From assembly GCA_902506225.1 (NCBI GenBank), contig LR733345.1:248001-312000 (forward strand): DNA of 64,000 nt. The letters are read 5' to 3'. How positions within the stretch are numbered: position 1 is the first letter of the stretch; every line of letters begins with the position of its first letter. Source of the stretch: Faucicola sp902506225. Its GTDB lineage: Bacteria > Pseudomonadota > Gammaproteobacteria > Pseudomonadales > Moraxellaceae. The notes under the pieces are model-generated. The model searched no databases. It was not told the DNA's origin and worked only from the letters and a program-made list of their open reading frames with translations. Below, piece by piece: positions 8,781 through 15,563 of the stretch. The position numbers were made by a program, and so were the translations under genes.

Positions 8781-10070
8781 ATGATGATTTCTGTCAATGA
8801 ACTAAAACAAGCGATTAATGAGCGCCTAGAGAACTATTTAACGTCGCGTCTGGGCGAAGTAAAGACCATAACAGTAAGTTTATTGGAGGCGCAAAACCAC
8901 ATTTTAGCCCAAGATATTGCTGCATCCTTTGATATTCCCCGCCAAAATCTATCATCCATGGATGGTTTTGCGATAGCTACGGGTAGCTATCTTGACCACG
9001 ATAGCCAACTTGAAATCATCGGTGAATCGGGGGCAGGTAAACCTTTTAACGGTCGTTTAAAACCCAATCAGGGCGTACGAATTTTTACCGGCGCGGTGGT
9101 GCCAAATGACTGCGACACGGTGGTGATGCAGGAAGACACCAACCTTAGCGACATTCAGCCCAGTTTGGATAACAGCCAAGCCTATCACATTCGCTTGACC
9201 CAAACCGTTAAAGTAGGCGCAAATATTCGCCGCCAAGGCGAGGAAGTGCAAGCAGGCGAAACCGTTCTAACGATTGGTAAACGCCTAAACCCCACCGATA
9301 TCAGCTTGCTTGCCAATTTAGGCGTGGATAGCGTTCCGGTATTTCAGCCACTCACGGTTGGCATTATTGCCACCGGCGATGAGTTGGTCGACGTGGGGCG
9401 GCCGCTGGCAGCGCTTGCCCAGATTTATAATTCCAACACGCCCACGCTAAAAGCGTTATTAAAGCAGTTGCCGATTGCCATTCAAGACTATGGCATTGTC
9501 CCTGACAACCTTGAAACCACTCGCCACACCGTTCAGCAAGCGATAGCCGACTGTGATGTGATTATTTCCACGGCGGGTGTATCGGTGGGCGATTATGATT
9601 TTTTAACCCAAGTCATTCAGGCGCTCGGCAAAATTCACCATTACAAAGTGGCGATGAAACCAGGTAAACCTTTTATATTTGGGGAATTTGAGCAAGATAA
9701 AAAAACGGTCATGTATTTTGGGTTACCCGGCAATCCGCTATCTACCGTGGTATGCTGCCTTAATTTTGTCCAACCTGCGCTGTGGCAACTATCGGGCGTG
9801 AAACCATCAGATATCCCAAAACCGCTGCAACTGTTTGCTAAAACCACCCACGACATCAACAAGCGAGCAGGACGCCAAGATTATCAGCGAGCGGTTTTTT
9901 GCCAAAATGAAGACGGCAGTTTTAGCGTCACCCCTTTATCTGCCCAAGACTCCCACCGTGTAAAACAGCTTAGCCACGCCAATTGCTTGCTTGTATTACC
10001 CAAAGATAATGCAGGGGTAAAAGCAGGCGAAATAGTGACAGTGCAGCCGTTTAGTTGGAATTTTAGCTGA
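8781..10070 (+). CDS. moeA: Molybdopterin molybdenumtransferase MoeA
   Basis: A 429-residue MoeA that inserts molybdate into adenylylated molybdopterin. Recognisable parts are the SSMDGFA segment near 55-61, the VRIFTGAVVP stretch, the MPT-binding-like core GIIATGDELV with TAGVSVGDYDF, and FGLPGNPLSTVV. Two adjacent ATGs (8781 and 8784) are possible starts. It begins 4 nt after the mocA stop and ends 2 nt before moaA, so the genes are surely co-transcribed. Molybdopterin adenylyltransferase (mog/moaB) is not in this window. Confidence 0.9.
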   Translation: MMISVNELKQAINERLENYLTSRLGEVKTITVSLLEAQNHILAQDIAASFDIPRQNLSSMDGFAIATGSYLDHDSQLEIIGESGAGKPFNGRLKPNQGVRIFTGAVVPNDCDTVVMQEDTNLSDIQPSLDNSQAYHIRLTQTVKVGANIRRQGEEVQAGETVLTIGKRLNPTDISLLANLGVDSVPVFQPLTVGIIATGDELVDVGRPLAALAQIYNSNTPTLKALLKQLPIAIQDYGIVPDNLETTRHTVQQAIADCDVIISTAGVSVGDYDFLTQVIQALGKIHHYKVAMKPGKPFIFGEFEQDKKTVMYFGLPGNPLSTVVCCLNFVQPALWQLSGVKPSDIPKPLQLFAKTTHDINKRAGRQDYQRAVFCQNEDGSFSVTPLSAQDSHRVKQLSHANCLLVLPKDNAGVKAGEIVTVQPFSWNFS

Positions 10071-10072
10071 CG

Positions 10073-11077
10073 ATGACTCCGCAACATTCTTCATTAAATT
10101 TGGTGGACAATTTTCATCGCCAGTTAAGCTATTTACGCCTGTCGATTACCGATTTTTGCAACTTTCGCTGTCATTACTGTCTGCCCGATGGCTATACTGC
10201 CAACGCGGGTAAACGCCCTGACAACGAGCTTTCTGTATCCGAAATCGATGTTTTAATACAAGCCTTTGCCAAACTAGGTACTACCAAAGTGCGGCTGACG
10301 GGGGGTGAGCCATCGATTCGACAAGATTTACCGCGCATCATTGAACTTGCCAAACAGACCCAAGGCATCCAAACAGTAGCGGTTAGCTCCAACGGCTATC
10401 GCCTTGCCAAGCATTTATCCGACTGGCAAACAGCAGGGCTAAATCAGCTTAACATCAGTATCGACAGCTTTGACCCCACCATTTTTAAAAAAATTACCGG
10501 CTTTGATATATTGCCAACGCTGTTAAAAGACATGGATACATTGCTAGCAACCACCGATATTAAGCTAAAACTTAACGGTATTTTGATGGCAGACACCGCC
10601 TTTGATAACTTGCAATCCGTGTTAAGTTTTGTCAAAAATCGCCCTGTCACTTACCGTTTTATTGAGTTTATGCAAACCTCGGATAATAAAGCTTTATTTT
10701 TTGCCCAACATAGCAGTGGCCAGCGTATCAAAGATTTTTTGTTACAAAATGGTTGGCAATCCCAACGTCGAGCAAGCGATGCAGGCCCTGCGATTGAATA
10801 TCGCCATGCCGATTATGTCGGTGGCATTGGGCTAATTGAGCCTTACGCCCCGCAGTTCTGCGACAGTTGTAATCGCCTGCGAGTGAGTAGCCAAGGCAAA
10901 GTACATTTGTGTTTGTTTGATAATGGCAGTTATGATGTGCGAGCGTTTTTGACAAATGGCGATGTCGATGGATTGGTTCATGCCTTGCAAAGCTTAATGC
11001 CGATTAAGCCCGAGCATCATTTACTCAAGGAAAACGACAGTGGTATCATGGCGAATTTGTCGATGATTGGCGGTTAA
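10073..11077 (+). CDS. moaA: GTP 3',8-cyclase MoaA
   Basis: A 334-residue radical SAM enzyme that starts molybdopterin synthesis by converting GTP to 3',8-cH2GTP. The N-terminal radical SAM cluster motif is C29-x3-C33-x2-C36. The C-terminal substrate-binding cluster is C-x2-C-x13-C in FCDSCNRLR...HLCLF, as in all MoaA proteins. The protein ends with a double glycine, which the family needs for activity. It immediately follows moeA. Confidence 0.93.
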   Translation: MTPQHSSLNLVDNFHRQLSYLRLSITDFCNFRCHYCLPDGYTANAGKRPDNELSVSEIDVLIQAFAKLGTTKVRLTGGEPSIRQDLPRIIELAKQTQGIQTVAVSSNGYRLAKHLSDWQTAGLNQLNISIDSFDPTIFKKITGFDILPTLLKDMDTLLATTDIKLKLNGILMADTAFDNLQSVLSFVKNRPVTYRFIEFMQTSDNKALFFAQHSSGQRIKDFLLQNGWQSQRRASDAGPAIEYRHADYVGGIGLIEPYAPQFCDSCNRLRVSSQGKVHLCLFDNGSYDVRAFLTNGDVDGLVHALQSLMPIKPEHHLLKENDSGIMANLSMIGG

Positions 11078-11177
11078 TCGATGACGGGTGATTTTTAAAA
11101 TATAAATAAAATATAAAATAGGCAAATTTAAGACAAATTGACTCATTCAAGCGCAGCTTGATAAGCGTACACGTCGC

Positions 11178-11183
11178 TATAAT
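11178..11183 (+). promoter_or_regulatory. Possible promoter -10 box for moaCDE
   Basis: A perfect TATAAT lies 34 nt before the chosen moaC start, in the only sizeable gap (140 nt) of the moe/moa block. The best -35 candidate (TTGATA at 11158) is too close, so this is a partial match only. Confidence 0.4.
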
Positions 11184-11217
11184 GTTGTGCCACTTTTGAG
11201 GGGTGAAAATTCAAAAC

Positions 11218-11715
11218 ATGACAACACAATTAACGCCCTTAGACCTGACACATTTAGACGCACACGGCGATATCGCCATGGTCGATGTGTCGGGCAAAGC
11301 GATAACCCAACGCACCGCCACCGCCGTAGGGCAAGTTATTTTCCCTAGCGACAGTTACCAAGTGATAAAATCCGCCGACGGTATCACCAAAAAAGGCTCA
11401 ATTACTCAGACCGCGCACATCGCAGGGGTCATGGCAAGCAAACGCACCCACGAGCTGATTCCGCTTTGCCACCAGCTGCCACTCGATGGGGTAAAAATTG
11501 GCTTTGAGTATGATGATAACAACTGCTCAATCCACGTCACTGCCACCGTCAAAGTCACCCACAAAACAGGCGTGGAAATGGAAGCCTTAACCGCTGTGTC
11601 GGTGGCTTGCCTAACGATTTACGACATGACCAAAGCATTATCTCATGACATCACCATCAGCGATATCAAACTACTCACCAAAACAGGGGGCAAATCCGAC
11701 TATGCCAACACCTAG
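11218..11715 (+). CDS. moaC: Cyclic pyranopterin monophosphate synthase MoaC
   Basis: 165 residues from the ATG at 11218; a GTG at 11203 is an alternative, but the GAGGGG ribosome-binding sequence abuts it, favouring the ATG. MoaC converts 3',8-cH2GTP to cyclic pyranopterin monophosphate. Conserved segments are MVDVSGK near the N terminus, KRTHELIPLCHQLPL with the active-site His residues, and TGVEMEALTAVSVACLTIYDM toward the C terminus. The C-terminal residues overlap the start of moaD by 14 nt. Confidence 0.92.
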   Translation: MTTQLTPLDLTHLDAHGDIAMVDVSGKAITQRTATAVGQVIFPSDSYQVIKSADGITKKGSITQTAHIAGVMASKRTHELIPLCHQLPLDGVKIGFEYDDNNCSIHVTATVKVTHKTGVEMEALTAVSVACLTIYDMTKALSHDITISDIKLLTKTGGKSDYANT

Positions 11716-11965
11716 CGCGTCTGAGAAAAATTTAGCCATCTTATACTTTGCAAGCCTTGCTGAACAAGCAGGGAAAGATGAAGAAACAATCCGCTTTGGC
11801 GGTGATAACTTGACCGAGCTTTACCAAACGTTAAGCGCACACTACGGTTTTAAACTCGCCCAAACCAAACTTGCCGTGGCAATCAATCACCACATTGCCA
11901 ACTGGCAAACGCCGCTACAAGATGGCGATATTGTCGCCTTTATTCCGCCTGTGGCGGGCGGTTAA
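11702..11965 (+). CDS. moaD: Molybdopterin synthase sulfur-carrier subunit MoaD
   Basis: An 87-residue ubiquitin-like protein starting at the ATG 11702, inside the moaC end. It finishes with the diagnostic Gly-Gly (PPVAGG) that is adenylated and converted to a thiocarboxylate before sulfur transfer to cPMP. The LYFASLAEQAG opening is typical of MoaD. A longer in-frame reading from 11645 overlaps moaC coding sequence and is unlikely. It pairs with MoaE, encoded 37 nt downstream. Confidence 0.9.
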   Translation: MPTPSASEKNLAILYFASLAEQAGKDEETIRFGGDNLTELYQTLSAHYGFKLAQTKLAVAINHHIANWQTPLQDGDIVAFIPPVAGG

Positions 11966-12002
11966 ATATCGCATACGCCCTTTAAAAAATATAGAGAAAA
12001 CC

Positions 12003-12494
12003 ATGAATGCATTGCATACAGGCTCATCCACCATTAGCCTCAGTGAAGACCAAGCTTACCAAACCGTGATTACTAGCGGCTTTGCATTGACTGACCGAGC
12101 CATTGACGATAGACGGCTTAAATACGCTTTAATGAGCGATACTTGTGGGGCGTTAGCGACATTTGAAGGCTGGGTACGTAACCACAATAACGCTCGCCCT
12201 GTTAGCAAACTCACTTATTACGGCTACGAGCAGCTGGCACTCAATCAAGGCAAAAAACTGATTGAACAAGCCAAAGCCCAGTTTGATATCGAAAACGCCA
12301 TTGCCATACACCGTGTTGGCGAGCTTGCGATTGGTGAGATGGCAGTGTGGGTCGGGGTGGTGGCTGCCCACCGTTATCCTGCGTTTGATGCGTGTCGTTG
12401 GCTACTTGATGCAATTAAAGCGGATATCCCTGTGTGGAAACAAGAATTTTATGCCGACAGCACTGAGAGTCTGTGGCTTTCTAATAATGGTTAA
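12003..12494 (+). CDS. moaE: Molybdopterin synthase catalytic subunit MoaE
   Basis: 163 residues from the ATG at 12003, the best start by homology; the same frame is open back to 11871 through the moaD end. MoaE with MoaD inserts two sulfurs into cPMP to form molybdopterin. Family features are GALATFEGWVRNHN near 45, the YYGYE segment, IHRVGELAIGE, and the C-terminal VPVWK-like IPVWKQE with the active-site lysine. The ribosome-binding sequence is weak. Confidence 0.9.
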   Translation: MNALHTGSSTISLSEDQAYQTVITSGFALTDRAIDDRRLKYALMSDTCGALATFEGWVRNHNNARPVSKLTYYGYEQLALNQGKKLIEQAKAQFDIENAIAIHRVGELAIGEMAVWVGVVAAHRYPAFDACRWLLDAIKADIPVWKQEFYADSTESLWLSNNG

Positions 12495-12500
12495 TACTCT

Positions 12501-12548
12501 AGTAATGGTGAATAAGAGTAATGGTGAATAAGAGTAATGGTGAATAAG
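12501..12548 (+). repeat. Three tandem 16-bp repeats just before a start codon
   Basis: AGTAATGGTGAATAAG is repeated exactly three times (12501-12516, 12517-12532, 12533-12548), ending 2 nt before the ATG of the TauE/SafE gene. Each unit contains ATG, GTG and TAA triplets and a weak GGTGA, so the repeats form the leader and probably the ribosome-binding region of that gene. Confidence 0.9.
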
Positions 12549-12550
12549 CA

Positions 12551-13288
12551 ATGACAACTACCGTATTAAGCGTGCTGTTTTTTATTTCTGCCTTGCTTTA
12601 TTCATCAGTCGGGCATGGCGGCGCATCGGGTTATCTTGCGATGATGGGGTTAGTCGGCGTTGCGCCAAGTATGATGAAACCCACTGCGCTATGTCTTAAT
12701 ATTTTGGTGTCAATCATTGCGTTTTGGCGATTTTATTCTGCAAAAAACTTTTCTTGGCAAATTTTTATTCCCCTTGCCATTGCCGCCGTGCCGATGGCGT
12801 TTATCGGGGGAATGACCCATTTACCCAGTCATTTATATAAGCCGATTGTTGGGACGGTACTGATTTTTTCGGCTATTTATTCATTTATCTTTGCCAAAAA
12901 ACTCACCAGCGAGCAACCATTAAAACAGGTGTCAAAATGGATTTTGGCAATCATGGGGGCTATTTTAGGGTTGCTTTCAGGATTGACGGGAGTGGGCGGT
13001 GGTGTTTTTTTAAGTCCAATTTTATTGTTTAACCGTTGGGCAAGCCCTAAAATTATCGCGGGTGTAGCGTCGGGGTTTATTTTGGTGAATTCAATTTCAG
13101 GCTTGTTTGGTGTGCTATCGACAGGGGCAAAACTGCCAAATCAACTACCAATTTGGCTTATAGCGGTGTGTGTAGGGGGGTTTATTGGCGCAACTTATGG
13201 TAGCAAACGCCTTGCCGACCCCATGCTCAATAAATTATTATCTCTTGTATTAGTCATTGCAGGGCTGAAAATGCTGGCAAATTTTTGA
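12551..13288 (+). CDS. TauE/SafE-family membrane transporter (putative sulfite/anion exporter)
   Basis: A 245-residue integral membrane protein with about eight hydrophobic segments and the duplicated TauE/SafE layout. GHGGASGYL near residues 22-30 and GLLSGLTGVGGGVFLSPILL near 140-160 are the paired glycine-rich motifs of the family. Members export sulfite, sulfoacetate or other organic anions; the substrate here is unknown. It follows moaE by 56 nt and may share its transcript. Its place behind molybdopterin genes suggests a link with sulfur or oxyanion handling, but this is inference. Confidence 0.75.
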   Translation: MTTTVLSVLFFISALLYSSVGHGGASGYLAMMGLVGVAPSMMKPTALCLNILVSIIAFWRFYSAKNFSWQIFIPLAIAAVPMAFIGGMTHLPSHLYKPIVGTVLIFSAIYSFIFAKKLTSEQPLKQVSKWILAIMGAILGLLSGLTGVGGGVFLSPILLFNRWASPKIIAGVASGFILVNSISGLFGVLSTGAKLPNQLPIWLIAVCVGGFIGATYGSKRLADPMLNKLLSLVLVIAGLKMLANF

Positions 13289-13393
13289 CGGTTAGGTAGA
13301 CCCCAACTGATGCCTCTAGCACCAACCTAAAAAAGTACCAACCTAAAAAATGCGATGAATTGCAGCATTCACTCATCACACCGCTTGCGCTAT

Positions 13394-13426
13394 AAAAAAA
13401 ACCCATTGCAGGAGGTGAGCAATGGG
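13394..13426 (-). terminator. Minus-strand terminator-like hairpin with SD/anti-SD loop
   Basis: CCCATTGC (13402-13409) and GCAATGGG (13419-13426) form a perfect 8-bp stem around the 9-nt loop AGGAGGTGA. On the minus strand the hairpin is followed by eight T, the layout of an intrinsic terminator for a leftward transcript, and its loop reads TCACCTCCT, identical to the 16S anti-Shine-Dalgarno tail. No minus-strand gene precedes it within 1.2 kb, so it may end a small RNA. Confidence 0.55.
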
Positions 13427-13467
13427 CTGAGGAAAAGCACAAGTAAGTGTTAAAAGACTGAAAATTT

Positions 13468-13589
13468 TTGACAATAAACGCGGTTTATCAAAATTGTCCA
13501 AGTACTATATTAATAAAAAATTTTGCAAGTTAATACGCTATGACTGATTAATTGGGTACAAAATAATCAACTTTCAAGAAACCTGACAA
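13468..13589. repeat. Diverged ~120-bp dispersed repeat, copy B
   Basis: Partner of 2442-2562. This copy contains a perfect palindrome ATAAAC-GCG-GTTTAT (13474-13488) inside a larger inverted pair GACAAT...ATTGTC, which copy A has lost through substitutions. It lies upstream of pgsA and could carry a small RNA or protein-binding site. Confidence 0.55.
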
Positions 13590-13819
13590 CAGCAAAATTT
13601 GCTAATAGCGAAATCATTCTTATTGTTCTTATTATTTCGTTGTCGGACGTTATCATATCAATAAAAGTCTAAATTTTTGACTAGCCAATTACACCTTGTT
13701 ACTTTTGAAGTGTTTTTTATACAATGACATATTTAGTAAAAAATACCATAAAATCAATATGGTAAATTGGCTTGATTGTTGAAAAATATGACAAAAATTA
13801 GCATTATGGGCAAAAAATA

Positions 13820-13847
13820 ATGACATTACTTTGAGAAGCGTTATAAT
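13820..13847 (+). promoter_or_regulatory. Probable sigma-70 promoter of pgsA
   Basis: ATGACA (13820-13825) and TATAAT (13842-13847) are separated by 16 nt and lie 60 nt before the pgsA start. One mismatch in the -35 box, none in the -10 box. Confidence 0.55.
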
Positions 13848-13906
13848 TATTTCAACTAAAATTAGCGTTACGCCGCGCCCTACAACAATAATGAACGAAA
13901 AATCCC

Positions 13907-14581
13907 ATGACCGATAAGCCAGTGATCGACGAGACAGCCCATCCCCCTGTTGCTTCGGGTAGTATTTTTAACTTGCCCAATAACTTGACCATTGCGCGCA
14001 TCATAATGATTCCGCTGTTTGTGGCGATTGCTTATTGGCCGCCTGCGATGGGGATTGGGCAGAGCGCCATTAGTGACAATGCAATTGCCAATATAGGCAT
14101 GTATCATTTTAGTGATAGCCTACTACGCCACTTTTTATTGACCGCTGTATTTATTTTGGCGGCAATTACCGATTGGTTAGATGGCTACTTTGCCCGCAAG
14201 CTCAATATGACATCGGCATTTGGGCGGTTTCTTGACCCTGTGGCGGATAAACTGATGGTTGCTGCCGCGCTAATTATCTTGGTGCAGTGGCATCCTGATA
14301 TTGTCATGGCGATTTCAGCAATTGTTATTATCTCACGCGAGATTGCTGTCTCCGCCTTGCGTGAGTGGATGGCAGAGCTGGGCAATCGTACCAGCGTTGC
14401 AGTGTCATATGTGGGCAAAATGAAAACCACTTTTCAAATGGTGGCAATTACGGTGTTACTACTTAATTGGGAATCACTTGAGATGACGGGATATTTACTA
14501 TTGGTCATTTCAGTGGTGTTGACGTTATGGTCAATGTTTATTTATCTAAAAGCGGCATGGCCCTATCTAAAACAGCCCTAA
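13907..14581 (+). CDS. pgsA: CDP-diacylglycerol--glycerol-3-phosphate 3-phosphatidyltransferase
   Basis: A 224-residue inner-membrane enzyme that makes phosphatidylglycerol phosphate, the committed step to phosphatidylglycerol and cardiolipin. The CDP-alcohol phosphotransferase signature is complete and correctly spaced: D89-x2-D92-G-x2-A-R97-x8-G106-x3-D110-x3-D114. Several hydrophobic helices follow. It is longer than E. coli PgsA (182 residues) because of a ~20-residue N-terminal extension and an extra loop around 45-72. It stands alone with its own promoter and terminator. Confidence 0.88.
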   Translation: MTDKPVIDETAHPPVASGSIFNLPNNLTIARIIMIPLFVAIAYWPPAMGIGQSAISDNAIANIGMYHFSDSLLRHFLLTAVFILAAITDWLDGYFARKLNMTSAFGRFLDPVADKLMVAAALIILVQWHPDIVMAISAIVIISREIAVSALREWMAELGNRTSVAVSYVGKMKTTFQMVAITVLLLNWESLEMTGYLLLVISVVLTLWSMFIYLKAAWPYLKQP

Positions 14582-14660
14582 TTGATGACTTTAAAAAAAG
14601 CTGATGACGTTAAAAAAACGAACTATATTAAAACAATTATTAGTTCAAAATTTACCATAG

Positions 14661-14695
14661 AAAACCCCAGTTAAAAAACTGGGGTCGTATTTTTT
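14661..14695 (+). terminator. Intrinsic terminator after pgsA
   Basis: CCCCAG (14665-14670) and CTGGGG (14679-14684) form the stem, followed by TCGTATTTTTT. The upstream AAAA gives only a weak T-run on the other strand, so it may also slow transcription from the convergent flavoprotein gene. Confidence 0.7.
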
Positions 14696-14706
14696 AACGC
14701 CAATAA

Positions 14707-15213
14707 TTAAAACGTCACGGAATGGTTTTCACCCAGATTTTCTGCGGTTTTTCCTTCTTGCGCAGCAGCGGCTACCATTTTAAACATATCCACCACCGTG
14801 TTACCGCTTAGCCAATACTGCGCACCATTACATTCAATGCAAATCACTTGTACATTAGGATCTTCTTTACCTTTTTCGTAGAATGCTGCATAAATTGGGC
14901 TCCAAAGCTCATCTAGTTTGGCTTTGTCATTAACCAGCTTAGCCGTACCGTTGATAGACACAAAGTCTTTTTGGTCGCTTGAGGTATAAGATAAGTTGAC
15001 TTGTGGATTTTTTTCAAGGTCTTTGATAGTTTCTGATTTGCGATCGCCGATGAACCAAATTTTACCATTTTCTAATTCATTTTTATTGGTGGTCATTGGG
15101 CAAGCATGTAAATGTTTTTCGTCTGCAGTAATGGTGGTCATCATTGCATATTTGACGCCTTTAATCACTTTATTGATATTTTCAATATGTTGCTCTTTGG
15201 TGAGATCTGCCAT
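14707..15213 (-). CDS. Pyridoxamine 5'-phosphate oxidase-like flavoprotein (general stress protein 26 type)
   Basis: A 168-residue single-domain protein of the PNPOx-like split-barrel fold. The arrangement around YAMMTTITADEKHLHACPM (22-40), KIWFIGDRKSETIKDLEKNPQVNLSY (50-76) and SINGTAKLV is typical of the GSP26/YdaG group that binds FMN or related flavins. The exact reaction is unknown in most members; a general stress role is inferred. Monocistronic, converging on pgsA. Confidence 0.75.
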   Translation of the reverse strand: MADLTKEQHIENINKVIKGVKYAMMTTITADEKHLHACPMTTNKNELENGKIWFIGDRKSETIKDLEKNPQVNLSYTSSDQKDFVSINGTAKLVNDKAKLDELWSPIYAAFYEKGKEDPNVQVICIECNGAQYWLSGNTVVDMFKMVAAAAQEGKTAENLGENHSVTF

Positions 15214-15563
15214 GAGAATATCCTTGTTATTATATGGTTATTATACGTCTCAAATTTAATGCTAAAAAATTTATTGCTAACTGGTTAAAAAGTTACGTTA
15301 AAACTGGGTTAAAGTCATTAACTTGGATGATAATATCGGCTTTTGTTATTTAAGTCTGTCGAAAAGCTGCAAATAATTGGTATAAAACCGTTAACGATGT
15401 TATCGCAAGGTAACGCAATTGAAAGGTACTTTATAAAAAACACATCGTGAAATCACAGCCTATCGCCATTAAGACAAGTGATACGCCCGTGGGTTTAATG
15501 CTATAATAGCCGCAAATTTTTCTATTATTTTCCCAACTTTTCCCGAAGCAAGCGGAACTTTCT
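15214..15563. other. Divergent promoter region between the flavoprotein gene and purL
   Basis: 350 nt, AT-rich, no ORF. The only strong signal is an extended -10 element for purL at 15499-15507 (TGCTATAAT), 57 nt before the purL start; no good -35 accompanies it. No PurR-like palindrome was recognised. Confidence 0.5.
15499..15507 (+). promoter_or_regulatory. Extended -10 promoter element of purL
   Basis: TG-C-TATAAT is a full extended -10 box 57 nt before the purL ATG. Extended -10 promoters do not need a good -35, consistent with none being visible. Confidence 0.5.

Larger units (their letters stand above)
13289..13906. other. Intergenic region upstream of pgsA
   Basis: About 620 nt without a convincing gene. 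It contains a short direct repeat of ACCAACCTAAAAAA near 13320-13350, a hairpin with flanking A/T tract at 13394-13426, copy B of the dispersed ~120-bp repeat (13468-13589), and the pgsA promoter near 13820-13847. A 62-codon minus-strand reading through the hairpin has no family resemblance and was left out. Confidence 0.6.

Noticed and set aside
13402..13426. Amino-acid attenuator (trp-type) for the hairpin at 13.4 kb
   Set aside because: No leader peptide rich in one amino acid and no biosynthetic gene downstream on the minus strand.
13254..13442. 62-codon minus-strand frame through the SD-loop hairpin
   Set aside because: Would begin with TTG and overlap the TauE/SafE gene end; its sequence is explained by the hairpin and the coding strand.
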